In this document: piece after piece, positions 1 to 5,539 of the stretch | How positions within the stretch are numbered: position 1 is the first letter of the stretch | Layout of the letters: every line of letters begins with the position of its first letter | NCBI GenBank assembly: GCA_020344715.1 | Contig: CP070828.1 | Coordinates: 564,742-571,112 of the forward strand | Direction: 5' to 3' | DNA: 6,371 nucleotides | Source: Candidatus Bathyarchaeota archaeon | GTDB taxonomy: Archaea; Thermoproteota; Bathyarchaeia; Bathyarchaeales; Bathyarchaeaceae | Position numbers and translations under genes: made by a program | Notes under the pieces: model-generated | The model's input: only the letters and a program-made list of their open reading frames with translations | What the model was told of the DNA's origin: nothing | The model's database searches: none

Positions 1-24
1 ATCTTTATTTTCATCTACTGACAT
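1..24 (-). CDS. Start of an unidentified protein, cut by the window edge
   Basis: Only the first eight codons are inside the window; they read MSVDENKD from an ATG at 24..22. The start is chosen because a GGAG Shine-Dalgarno motif lies on the same strand at 36..33, leaving an 8-nt spacer, and a weak TATA-like box lies further upstream at 70..65. The polar, acidic N-terminus is compatible with a cytosolic protein, but nothing about function can be said from eight residues. The same frame stays open upstream of this ATG to position 96, so a longer N-terminus starting at a TTG is possible, though it would lack a visible ribosome-binding site. Confidence 0.45.
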
Positions 25-64
25 GAGATGCTCTCCAAGGCAAATAGGGCGCGATACCTGAACT

Positions 65-70
65 AATATG
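65..70 (-). promoter_or_regulatory. Possible TATA box for the left-edge gene
   Basis: On the minus strand this reads ATATTA within an AT-rich patch (AACATATTAGTT). Its centre is about 44 nt before the edge-gene ATG, so a transcript starting about 26 nt downstream would have a leader near 18 nt that still includes the GGAG site. The placement fits, but the sequence match to an archaeal TATA box is weak. Confidence 0.25.
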
Positions 71-118
71 TTGCCCCGCAATACCAAAAGGAAATTTTAG
101 CGCGCGCATGCTTCTGCT

Positions 119-241
119 TCAGTCATGAGTCTTCTTAGGGCATAGGGACAGCATAGAACCTCTGTCTGAACATTTTCCATGTATCCCAGAAGGGCATTTT
201 TTACAATTTAACGTAAATCCGGAAACTAATTGGAGTTTCAT
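119..241 (-). CDS. Possible 40-residue Cys-rich small protein
   Basis: An ATG at 241..239 opens a 40-codon frame ending in TGA. It contains four cysteines spaced C-x2-C-x7-C-x9-C (C13, C16, C24, C34), in the stretch NCKKCPSGIHGKCSDRG and beyond. The pattern would suit a small zinc-binding knuckle. It lies 37 nt downstream of the methyltransferase stop on the same strand, so it could be co-transcribed with it. Against it: no Shine-Dalgarno motif is visible, the start overlaps a hairpin, and a frame this short can arise by chance. No family is recognised. Positions 25-118 and 242-278 hold nothing else I can support. Confidence 0.2.
   Translation of the reverse strand: MKLQLVSGFTLNCKKCPSGIHGKCSDRGSMLSLCPKKTHD
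222..239. repeat. Short inverted repeat (6-bp stem)
   Basis: GAAACT at 222-227 is the reverse complement of AGTTTC at 234-239, with a 6-nt loop. It lies about 40 nt past the methyltransferase stop. On the plus strand it is followed by a T-rich stretch (ATTTTCTATT). It could be part of a transcription end for the methyltransferase or for a plus-strand transcript from outside the window. The stem is short and AT-rich, so it may have no role. Confidence 0.25.
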
Positions 242-278
242 TTTCTATTAGAGAATGTACTCGAGCACGCATTGTCGG

Positions 279-1028
279 CTAATCTGATGTTTGTGATTTC
301 TTGATTATGGCTATGTAGGCCGGACCGCCTGAGTTAATGAATTTCTGAATTGCCCATCCAGTGCCAGTGAGCATGTCCTTCATCTCCTTCTTGGAGTTGT
401 ACAATAGGTCATACCATTCTGTGACGAAATTATGAAATCTTATTCTCACTCGCCATTGCCCGGGCAGCTTTCCTCTCTTTTTGTTGAGAGCGTAATACTT
501 TAGCTGAGCAGGATTATCTGCGCCGTATGGATCAACGGCTTCGGCTATGATGAAAGCCTTATCAGAAGTCATCGTGTGCAGCTTCATGAGTGTTCTGCGC
601 GCTTCTTTCGGGCTACCTAACAAGGCGAAATTGCCCCCTAGCAAAAGAACCGTGTCAAAGGAGTTGGACTTGAAGTTTATATCTGCTAGCCTCATGACTT
701 TCGCTTTCTTCACCCCTCGGAGCTTGCAGACTTTTATAGCCAAGGGCGACTTGTCGATTGCAGATACGTTTAGACCCTTGTTTTGAAGGAACAATGAGTG
801 CCTACCCGCCCCACAGCCGATGTCCAGCACTCTACCCTTGACCCAGCTCATCGCTCGCTTCTCATGTTCCTGCCAAGCCTCAAAATCTTGAAAGTACATT
901 CGGGTGTTAGTTACCTCAACGTAGCCGTCTTCTCTTTCTATAACTTCGAAGCTTTTTCTCTTTTCGTAGAAGGCTAGCATCGCTTGACCAACCGCGTCTT
1001 CTTCAGGTTTAACCATAGATTCGGGCAT
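279..1028 (-). CDS. Class I SAM-dependent methyltransferase
   Basis: A 249-residue cytosolic protein predicted to transfer a methyl group from S-adenosylmethionine; the substrate cannot be read from the sequence. The Rossmann-fold signature is clear. Motif I is VLDIGCGAG at residues 67-75. The acidic residue expected to bind the ribose hydroxyls is D92 in SAIDKSP. The strand FDTVLLLGGNFALLG (about 124-138) matches the later motif next to the SAM pocket. Residues 190-245 form a substrate-side region ending in GPAYIAIIKK. About 60 residues precede motif I, a common arrangement in this superfamily. The ATG at 1028 is preferred over the second Met (residue 5) because GGAGATGA lies at 1042..1035, with GGAG ending 10 nt before the start. 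It has its own promoter and no same-strand partner upstream in the window. Stop is TAG. Confidence 0.85.
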   Translation of the reverse strand: MPESMVKPEEDAVGQAMLAFYEKRKSFEVIEREDGYVEVTNTRMYFQDFEAWQEHEKRAMSWVKGRVLDIGCGAGRHSLFLQNKGLNVSAIDKSPLAIKVCKLRGVKKAKVMRLADINFKSNSFDTVLLLGGNFALLGSPKEARRTLMKLHTMTSDKAFIIAEAVDPYGADNPAQLKYYALNKKRGKLPGQWRVRIRFHNFVTEWYDLLYNSKKEMKDMLTGTGWAIQKFINSGGPAYIAIIKKSQTSD

Positions 1029-1077
1029 AATATGTCATCTCCGGAGAAATCGTTTCTACAGTCATTCCAGCAATGTT

Positions 1078-1084
1078 GATAAAC
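1078..1084 (-). promoter_or_regulatory. Probable TATA box of the methyltransferase gene
   Basis: The minus strand reads GTTTATC here. A start about 26 nt downstream would fall near 1055, giving a leader of about 27 nt that contains the GGAG site at 1042..1039. The box overlaps one copy of the AAACGTTA repeat, so a repeat-binding regulator could block it. Assigned by spacing and sequence only. Confidence 0.4.
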
Positions 1085-1111
1085 GTTATGGAGACCTGTG
1101 CGAAAACGTTA
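1081..1111. repeat. Pair of AAACGTTA repeats
   Basis: AAACGTTA occurs at 1081-1088 and again at 1104-1111, 23 nt start to start, or about two helical turns. The core AACGTT is palindromic, so each copy is also a small inverted repeat. The first copy touches the inferred methyltransferase TATA box. The arrangement suits an operator bound by a dimer pair, but a chance repeat of this length cannot be excluded. Confidence 0.3.
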
Positions 1112-1146
1112 AACACTGGAGGGACGCTCGGGCAGGAGTTTGGTAA

Positions 1147-1230
1147 ATGACAAGAAACTCTTATCTTACTCTGGTCTTGTTGTTAATATCAGCGATGACT
1201 TCAGTGAGCAATCCCACCGAAACCCTCTAA
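1147..1230 (+). CDS. Possible 27-residue signal-peptide-like small ORF
   Basis: An ATG at 1147 opens a 27-codon frame ending in TAA. It has the layout of a signal peptide or single-pass membrane peptide: Arg at residue 3, then a hydrophobic run of about 11 residues (YLTLVLLLISA), then a polar tail. GGAG at 1135-1138 leaves an 8-nt spacer to the ATG, which is good for translation. It could be a membrane micropeptide or the leftover front of a lost secreted protein. Its end overlaps the first stem of the candidate RNA at 1213. No family is recognised, and chance is a real possibility at this length. Confidence 0.25.
   Translation: MTRNSYLTLVLLLISAMTSVSNPTETL
1183..1189 (+). promoter_or_regulatory. 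TATA-like box for the candidate structured RNA
   Basis: TTAATAT is centred at 1186. A transcript start 26 nt downstream would be at about 1212, one base before the 5' arm of the first long stem of the predicted RNA. The agreement between promoter spacing and RNA structure is the reason for the call. Confidence 0.35.
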
Positions 1231-1425
1231 ACAAGGGCCCATGCAGACGGACCCAACCGAGAAAGGTGAGTTTTCACTCGCCGATGAAGAAGGGTTTACC
1301 CAGACATGAGACACGGTGGGCGCGGGCGGATATCATCCCACGTCAGAGAGAGCTCAACCGAGAGGAGCGACCTGCTCCACCTGTGAAGTTGTGTGTTAGT
1401 TACGTTGGGTAACAACGCCCGCGAT
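1212..1425 (+). ncRNA. Candidate two-domain structured RNA of unknown class
   Basis: Two long stems sit head to tail. CCCACCG at 1213-1219 pairs with CGGTGGG at 1314-1320. Directly adjoining it, CGCGGGCG at 1321-1328 pairs with CGCCCGCG at 1416-1423. Smaller hairpins lie inside: 1265-1270 with 1277-1282, 1292-1294 with 1299-1301, 1364-1368 with 1374-1378, and 1399-1403 with 1409-1413. By hand count the segment is about 55% GC. A TATA-like box is centred 26 nt before the 5' arm, and a CTTTT stretch follows the 3' arm at 1431-1435. I do not see tRNA, 5S, SRP helix 8 or RNase P core motifs. The only long frame across it (90 codons from TTG 1140) is Arg- and Pro-rich and does not look like protein. 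It could be a new RNA class or a divergent member of a known one. The fold was drawn by eye. Confidence 0.45.
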
Positions 1426-1431
1426 AAACAC

Positions 1432-1439
1432 TTTTAAGT
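1432..1439 (+). promoter_or_regulatory. Probable tyrS promoter (TATA box)
   Basis: TTTTAAGT is centred near 1435. A start 26 nt downstream (about 1462) gives a leader of about 24 nt that includes the GGAGGAG ribosome-binding site at 1469-1475. This would drive tyrS and the small Toprim gene. It lies directly after the 3' stem of the candidate RNA, so the two transcripts would be separate. Confidence 0.5.
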
Positions 1440-1485
1440 TTGTCGTTGGCGAACAATACCAACTGTCTGGAGGAGCAGAGCAAGC

Positions 1486-2574
1486 ATGGACATTGAAACA
1501 AAGATCGCTTTGATCAGTAGACCGCCAACCGAGGAAATTCTGACACCCAGCGATTTACGGCAGCTTCTTGAAGTGGAGGAACATCCAATTGCCTACAATG
1601 GTTGGGAGCCATCAGGACTCGTGCATTTGGGAACCGGTGTCATCTGTGCGTACAAGATGAAGGACTTCATTGAGGCAGGAATACGTTTCAAGGCCTATCT
1701 GTCAACATGGCACGCATGGATAAACAACAAACTGGGCGGCGACTTAGCGCTCATAAAGAAAGCAGCAGACCTCTTCAAGCACTCTTGGATAGCCCTTGGA
1801 GTGCCAGAAGATAAGGTCGAATTCATCCATTCCGATCAGCTGTATGACGACCTCAGCTATTGGGAAAAAACAGTTTCAGTTGCAAGAAACTTGACAATAG
1901 CCCGCACAAGACGCACCCTCGAAATCGCCGGTCGAAAAGAGACAGAGGCCAACTACGTTTCTGACTTCCTTTACACCCCCATGCAAGTGGCAGACATATT
2001 CCAACTTGAAGTTAAGATATGCCAGCTAGGCATGGACCAGAGAAAAGCAAATGTTGTTTCAAGAGAACTGGGTCAGAAACTCGGTTTCTGGAAGCCCGTC
2101 TGTGTACATCATCGCTTGCTGCAAGGACTGGAAAAGCCGGCTCTCTGGCCTGTTCCGAAAGGTAAAGAAAAGGAGGCACTAGCTTCAGCCAAGATGTCTA
2201 AAAGCCAACCGCAAACTTGCGTTTTCATCTATGATTCGCCGGAAGAAATAAGAACAAAAATCACACACGCCTTTTGCCCTGAGAAAGCAATTACATTCAA
2301 TCCAATTATCGACATCTGCAAGTATATAGTTTTCAGGGAAAAGGAGACCTTCCGTGTCGAAAGGCCTGCAAAGTTTGGCGGTCCCGCCGAGTTCAACAGC
2401 TTTGAAGAATTAGCTAGGAATTACAGAGAAGGCAGACTGCATCCGTTGGACCTGAAACGATGTGTGGCTGAAGAGCTGATAGGAATCTTGGCCCCTGTCA
2501 GAAAATATTTCGCCACAAACAAAGGCGCAGGCAAAGACCTGGAAATACTTCAGAGAGCCCAAGTTACAAGGTAG
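1486..2574 (+). CDS. tyrS: Tyrosyl-tRNA synthetase, archaeal type
   Basis: This cytosolic class I enzyme charges tRNA-Tyr with tyrosine using ATP. At 362 residues it is longer than the Methanocaldococcus jannaschii enzyme (about 306). It aligns with that enzyme in order: Y37 in AYNGWEPSG is the tyrosine-pocket residue; the HIGH-type motif is H47-L48-G49-T50, with Thr in the last place; Y163, Q167, D170 and Q185 (LYTPMQVADI and GMDQRK) form the amino-acid pocket, with D170 matching the Asp that reads the tyrosine hydroxyl; KMSKS is at 236-240. The archaeal anticodon-binding part follows (KFGG near 318-321, then HPLDLKRCVAEELIGIL). Much of the extra length is an insertion of about 20 residues before KMSKS and a C-terminal tail. 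The ATG is supported by GGAGGAG at 1469-1475, 10 nt upstream. The Toprim gene begins 5 nt after its stop. Confidence 0.95.
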   Translation: MDIETKIALISRPPTEEILTPSDLRQLLEVEEHPIAYNGWEPSGLVHLGTGVICAYKMKDFIEAGIRFKAYLSTWHAWINNKLGGDLALIKKAADLFKHSWIALGVPEDKVEFIHSDQLYDDLSYWEKTVSVARNLTIARTRRTLEIAGRKETEANYVSDFLYTPMQVADIFQLEVKICQLGMDQRKANVVSRELGQKLGFWKPVCVHHRLLQGLEKPALWPVPKGKEKEALASAKMSKSQPQTCVFIYDSPEEIRTKITHAFCPEKAITFNPIIDICKYIVFREKETFRVERPAKFGGPAEFNSFEELARNYREGRLHPLDLKRCVAEELIGILAPVRKYFATNKGAGKDLEILQRAQVTR

Positions 2575-2579
2575 GAAAC

Positions 2580-2993
2580 GTGTCGGATAAACTGAAGAAT
2601 CGGTTTGAGAAGATTTCACAGCTTTTGGAACAACTCGCCATCGAAACAACTAAAGATGTTTTGCTTGTCGTTGAAGGACAAAACGACATAGAAGCATTGA
2701 AGGAATTGAATGTTGATGGTAACATAATTTCAGTCAAGACTGGAGGAAAGTCATTTCTTGACGTCCTCATGGAAGTTGAGGAGCAAAACATCAGCGAAGT
2801 TATTCTTCTCTTGGATTTCGACAGACGGGGCAGAGAATGGGCACAACGCCTTAAACAGAACTTGGAAGAGAAGCGAATAAAGGTTAACATTAGCTTCTGG
2901 AACAGGTTGCGCGCTTTGGTTGGACATGACACCAAAGATGTGGAAGGTCTGCCAGCTTGCCTAGAAACATTAAAGAAAAGAATCGGTAATTAG
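2580..2993 (+). CDS. Small stand-alone Toprim-domain protein
   Basis: A 137-residue protein consisting of little more than a Toprim fold, the metal-dependent domain shared by DnaG primases, topoisomerases and RNase M5. The metal-binding set is visible: E32 in VVEGQNDIEAL, and the D79-x-D81 pair in LLLDFDRRG with G84 after it. Residues 1-25 form a charged helix. It resembles the archaeal small Toprim proteins of uncharacterised function (UPF0292-like), but the exact family and its nucleic-acid substrate are not certain. The GTG start at 2580 is preceded by AAGGTAGG at 2568-2575, which overlaps the tyrS stop, so translation is probably coupled to tyrS. Being followed by dnaG, a second Toprim protein, suggests a shared role in RNA or DNA processing; that is inference. 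Confidence 0.8.
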   Translation: MSDKLKNRFEKISQLLEQLAIETTKDVLLVVEGQNDIEALKELNVDGNIISVKTGGKSFLDVLMEVEEQNISEVILLLDFDRRGREWAQRLKQNLEEKRIKVNISFWNRLRALVGHDTKDVEGLPACLETLKKRIGN

Positions 2994-2998
2994 CAAAC

Positions 2999-3006
2999 TA
3001 TAATAA
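2999..3006 (+). promoter_or_regulatory. Possible internal promoter for dnaG
   Basis: TATAATAA lies 5 nt after the Toprim stop. A start 26 nt downstream would be near 3029, so dnaG could be expressed with a leader of about 60 nt apart from read-through from tyrS. The sequence match is good; use is unproven. Confidence 0.35.
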
Positions 3007-3014
3007 CAGGAACC

Positions 3015-3048
3015 CCCGTTAAAGCCGTAACGGGTAAGTCACGCTTAC
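3015..3048 (+). repeat. Two tandem small hairpins upstream of dnaG
   Basis: CCCGTTA at 3015-3021 pairs with TAACGGG at 3028-3034 (7 bp, 6-nt loop). Immediately after, GTAAG at 3034-3038 pairs with CTTAC at 3044-3048 (5 bp, 5-nt loop), sharing one base. They fill the gap between the Toprim stop and dnaG. No T-tract follows, so a classic terminator is unlikely. They could be a processing site, a leader element or an operator between the TATA box and the transcript start. Confidence 0.4.
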
Positions 3049-3088
3049 TGCGTCATAAGATTTCACCCTTTGAACAGCTTCATCGGAG

Positions 3089-4240
3089 GTGACATTTACG
3101 GGATCATCACAAACAGTTACAGTAAAGTATGTAATCCGCGCAAAATTCGAAGTCGAGGGAGTTGTAGAGAAACCTGATGTTATCGGCGCTGTTTTTGGGC
3201 AGACCGAAGGCTTGTTTGGTTCAGAACTTGACCTGCGTGAACTTCAAAAGTCAGGACGAATAGGAAGAATACAAATCGAGCTGCAGTCAAAGCAAGACAA
3301 GACCAATGGATCAATTATTATTCCAACGAGCTTGGACCGCGTTTCAACCGCCATTATTGCGGCCAGCTTGGAAAGCATAAACAGAGTGGGCCCGTGCGAC
3401 TCGAAGGTTGTTTTGGAAAAGGTAGAAGACATACGAGATGCTAGACGAAGGGCAATAATAGACAGAGCCAAGCAAATTCTACATGAATGGACTATTCGAA
3501 GTCTTCCAAGCACCGAGGAGATCTTCCGGGAAGTCGCTGAAACTCTCAAAGCCCCAAAAGTCGAGAAGTATGGACCAGAAAAACTATCGGCCGGGCCACG
3601 CATTGACGATGCAAAGGAAATGGTCATAGTCGAAGGCAGAGCAGACGTAATTAATCTATTGAAATGTGGAATTGGGAACGTCATTGCCCTAGAAGGTGCA
3701 AAAATCCCTGAAACCATCATCAAACTGAGCAAAGAAAAAGAAGCCACCGCCTTTTTGGACGGAGACCGCGGAGGTGATCTCATCCTAAAAGAGTTGCTCC
3801 AAGTTGCCCAGCTGAAATACGTCGCTAGAGCACCTTCGGGCAAAGAAGTTGAAGAACTGACCTCAAAAGATGTTCTAAGTTTACTTCGACAAAGAGTGCC
3901 AATTGAAAAGATCAAACCACGGAAGGCCAGAGAGCGACGCAAAATAATCGTTCCCAAGCAAATCGTTCAAGTCGCAAACGAATTGAATGGCACATTAGAA
4001 GCGGTGCTTTTCAATGGAAAATTGGAGCAGATCAACAGACTTTCAGTAGGCGAACTGGCTGAGAAACTTCAACAGATCGACGGTGTAGATACTGTCGTCT
4101 TTGATGGCGTAATAACGAAGAGACTTGTAGATATTGCTGATGACAAGAAGATCAAACACCTCATAGCTGCTCGTGTTTCGAATGCCGTTAAACCGCCATT
4201 AAACGTCAACCTCTTGACATTCACAGACATAAACAGCTGA
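3089..4240 (+). CDS. dnaG: Archaeal DnaG (Toprim primase-like protein)
   Basis: A 383-residue protein with the archaeal DnaG layout. The conserved N-terminal region (about residues 13-60) contains EKPDVIGAVFGQTEGLFG and GRIGRIQIEL. A helical stretch with basic clusters follows (112-150). The Toprim domain spans about 176-265, with E182 in MVIVEGRADV and D224/D226 in FLDGDRGGD, and the C-terminal helical part ends near residue 383. In studied archaea this protein can make short RNA primers and is also a stable RNA-exosome component that binds A-rich RNA. The start is uncertain. The GTG at 3089 is the only ordinary start between the upstream TGA (3071-3073) and the conserved region, but it lies inside the strong GGAGGTGA at 3085-3092. 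That site would best serve an ACG at 3098. The first 10 or so residues are therefore doubtful. Confidence 0.93.
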   Translation: MTFTGSSQTVTVKYVIRAKFEVEGVVEKPDVIGAVFGQTEGLFGSELDLRELQKSGRIGRIQIELQSKQDKTNGSIIIPTSLDRVSTAIIAASLESINRVGPCDSKVVLEKVEDIRDARRRAIIDRAKQILHEWTIRSLPSTEEIFREVAETLKAPKVEKYGPEKLSAGPRIDDAKEMVIVEGRADVINLLKCGIGNVIALEGAKIPETIIKLSKEKEATAFLDGDRGGDLILKELLQVAQLKYVARAPSGKEVEELTSKDVLSLLRQRVPIEKIKPRKARERRKIIVPKQIVQVANELNGTLEAVLFNGKLEQINRLSVGELAEKLQQIDGVDTVVFDGVITKRLVDIADDKKIKHLIAARVSNAVKPPLNVNLLTFTDINS

Positions 4241-4297
4241 GAATAATATCCCTCTAAACGCGCCCATCTCAATTCAAAAGAGTATCAGTTGCCATTC

Positions 4298-4489
4298 ATG
4301 CCCATTTCCCCGCGTCCAATTCAACAGGCCATAATGATTATGAATAGAGCGTCCTACAAGACTAGAGGGTAATTCCTATCTGAAGCCATTGCAAGAATGC
4401 TTGAATCAAATGTAAGGGCACTTTCATTCTATTTGAAGCGTGTTGACCAGCTCTTCGAACATATCTTAGTTTTTCGCTCAAGAGTATGA
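4298..4489 (+). pseudogene. Broken ribbon-helix-helix (CopG-like) gene
   Basis: In one frame, residues on both sides of a single TAA (4370-4372) read as one RHH protein. Before it comes ISPRPIQQAIMIMNRASYKTRG, which is 22 residues and is best viewed as a strand at about 4304-4318 plus helix 1. After it comes FLSEAIARMLESNVRAL, helix 2 and its tail. The join YKTRG-stop-FLSEAI matches YQSLSEFVSEAI and YRSLSEFVSEAL in the two intact RHH genes at 5586 and 6211; the stop occupies the place of the conserved Glu, one base from GAA. An ATG is at 4298 (a TTG at 4289 is also possible), and neither has a ribosome-binding site. The frame ends at TGA 4487-4489, overlapping the AbrB-PhoU gene end by about 60 nt on the opposite strand. 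It is probably a decayed paralog; a sequencing error is the alternative. Confidence 0.5.
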
Positions 4490-5475
4490 TTTATTGCCGT
4501 TAGAGCAATGCTTGCACCGTTATCTGCTATTCTGGTGATGTTCCAGCAGATCAACCTCAAATACGGCATGTCTGGGAGTTCCTGCATCAGTCTATCTCTT
4601 TCTAACTCGACGAATGTCAGCATTTCCAACAGGCTGTTTGCGATCTTGATGTCACCAATAAAGAAGCAGTCTACAGATTTTAGGACGAGGTCGTGGGCAA
4701 GATCATTCAGATTGCTCATTCTTTCGATTACCCATCGGGGCAATCGGTCTTTGTATTTTGTTATTAGTTCGATAACTCGGCGAGCTATTTCTTCAGCATA
4801 GTCCGCGATCATCTCAAGGTATCTCAACATCAGTCCGAAGTACAGAATATGCAATGGATCTGTCAATCCGATTTCGTCGGCGACTTCTCTCCTCTTTTGG
4901 GCGGAAACAAGCAATCTCATTGCCAGCAAGTACATCGAATCGGCTTCATCTTCTCGTTTTATGGCGTCTTCTGCCAAAGCCGTATTCGAGTCTAGAAGTG
5001 CTTGCATCGCTTCCTTCACGATGGTCAACGAAATTATTGAAAGCCGCCGAAGCAACATGTCCAACTGGAATTTTCTTGGGTCAACGGAACACTGAACGGT
5101 AACACGATCCGGCGTCTCTTCGATGATTCCCAACCCGATGAGTCTTCGCATTACTCCTCTGATCTCTTCGATGTGTTCAGATTGTATCCTCTCAGAGGAT
5201 ATTACTGAAAAGCGGTCACGGCCGAGAATGTAGCTACCGACAATTATTCGTTCCAGCATTTTTGGGTCATCACACAGGTCAGCGTTGCAGATGTATTCTT
5301 CAAGACTTTCTTCTGGTTTGAGAATTTTGTTCGGAAACAGTTTGAGTGAGCCATCTTTTTCCGGCACCAGGAAGACGGAGTCTCCTCGTTTCAGATCCAT
5401 TTCTTTGATCCAACTGCTAGGTAGGGAGACTGATAGTGTTGAGTAGCCAACTTTTTGCAGTTTTCTGCTCTCCAT
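4429..5475 (-). CDS. AbrB-PhoU domain regulator
   Basis: A 348-residue cytosolic protein. Residues 1-50 form a SpoVT/AbrB-type swapped-hairpin DNA-binding domain (RKLQKVGYSTLSVSLPSSWI, then GDSVFLV). Residues about 55-135 are a linker domain. Residues about 135-330 hold two PhoU-type three-helix repeats. PhoU metal-site motifs are visible as RYLEMIADYAEEIA (E221-x3-D225) and, in the second repeat, NITRIADNGASIA, where the usual Glu is Thr. In archaea this architecture is linked to phosphate-related or general transcription control; its target here is unknown. The ATG at 5475 is chosen over an upstream TTG at 5484. GAGG at 5488..5485 directly abuts the TTG but leaves a 9-nt spacer to the ATG. 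It is divergent from the RHH-GcvH operon and shares its 110-nt control region, so it may regulate that operon. Confidence 0.85.
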   Translation of the reverse strand: MESRKLQKVGYSTLSVSLPSSWIKEMDLKRGDSVFLVPEKDGSLKLFPNKILKPEESLEEYICNADLCDDPKMLERIIVGSYILGRDRFSVISSERIQSEHIEEIRGVMRRLIGLGIIEETPDRVTVQCSVDPRKFQLDMLLRRLSIISLTIVKEAMQALLDSNTALAEDAIKREDEADSMYLLAMRLLVSAQKRREVADEIGLTDPLHILYFGLMLRYLEMIADYAEEIARRVIELITKYKDRLPRWVIERMSNLNDLAHDLVLKSVDCFFIGDIKIANSLLEMLTFVELERDRLMQELPDMPYLRLICWNITRIADNGASIALTAINHTLERKTKICSKSWSTRFK

Positions 5476-5516
5476 TTGACCCAACCTCAGTATTTATAGC
5501 ATTTACTCGTCACGAC

Positions 5517-5524
5517 AATATAAA
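5517..5524 (-). promoter_or_regulatory. Probable promoter of the AbrB-PhoU gene
   Basis: The minus strand reads TTTATATT. A start 26 nt downstream of its centre falls near 5494, giving a leader of about 19 nt that carries the GAGG site at 5488..5485. A better-looking TATAAATA at 5498..5491 is too close to the ATG (about 20 nt) to serve it. Confidence 0.5.
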
Positions 5525-5531
5525 CATTATG

Positions 5532-5539
5532 TATATATC
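5532..5539 (+). promoter_or_regulatory. Probable promoter of the RHH-GcvH operon
   Basis: TATATATC is centred near 5535. A start 26 nt downstream (about 5562) leaves a leader of about 24 nt with GGAGGGA at 5572-5578, 7 nt before the ATG. It is 7 nt from the opposing TATA box, so the two transcription complexes would compete for the same DNA. A TCGCGCGA palindrome (5538-5545) and an ACAG-TT-CTGT inverted repeat (5557-5566) lie between box and start and could be operators. Confidence 0.5.

Noticed and set aside
97..180. A minus-strand frame of 27 codons from ATG 180, whose frame continues open after its stop to the window edge
   Set aside because: No ribosome site, no recognised family, and it overlaps the Cys-rich frame. 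A decayed gene joined to the left-edge gene is possible but cannot be supported.
1194..1290. GATGA motifs at 1194-1198 and 1283-1287, considered as C boxes of a C/D guide RNA
   Set aside because: No CTGA D box follows at a suitable distance and the flanks do not form a kink-turn.
1140..1412. A 90-codon plus-strand frame starting at TTG
   Set aside because: The product is rich in Arg and Pro with no domain-like pattern, GGAG is only 1 nt from the start, and the segment is better explained as a structured RNA.
3244..3957. A 237-codon minus-strand frame across dnaG
   Set aside because: It is the antisense shadow of dnaG, Ser-rich, with no domain pattern.
4330..4342. CATAAT-G-ATTATG palindrome, considered as an operator
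   Set aside because: It falls inside the helix 1 codons of the broken RHH gene and in a convergent gap with no promoter to control.
4250..4369. CCCTCTA at 4250-4256 and TAGAGGG at 4363-4369, a distant inverted repeat
   Set aside because: The second arm lies in codons of the broken RHH gene and the 106-nt interior shows no further pairing, so chance is likely.
5491..5498. TATAAATA on the minus strand as the AbrB-PhoU promoter
   Set aside because: Its centre is only about 20 nt from the ATG, so transcription would start inside the gene; TTTATATT at 5524..5517 fits the usual spacing.
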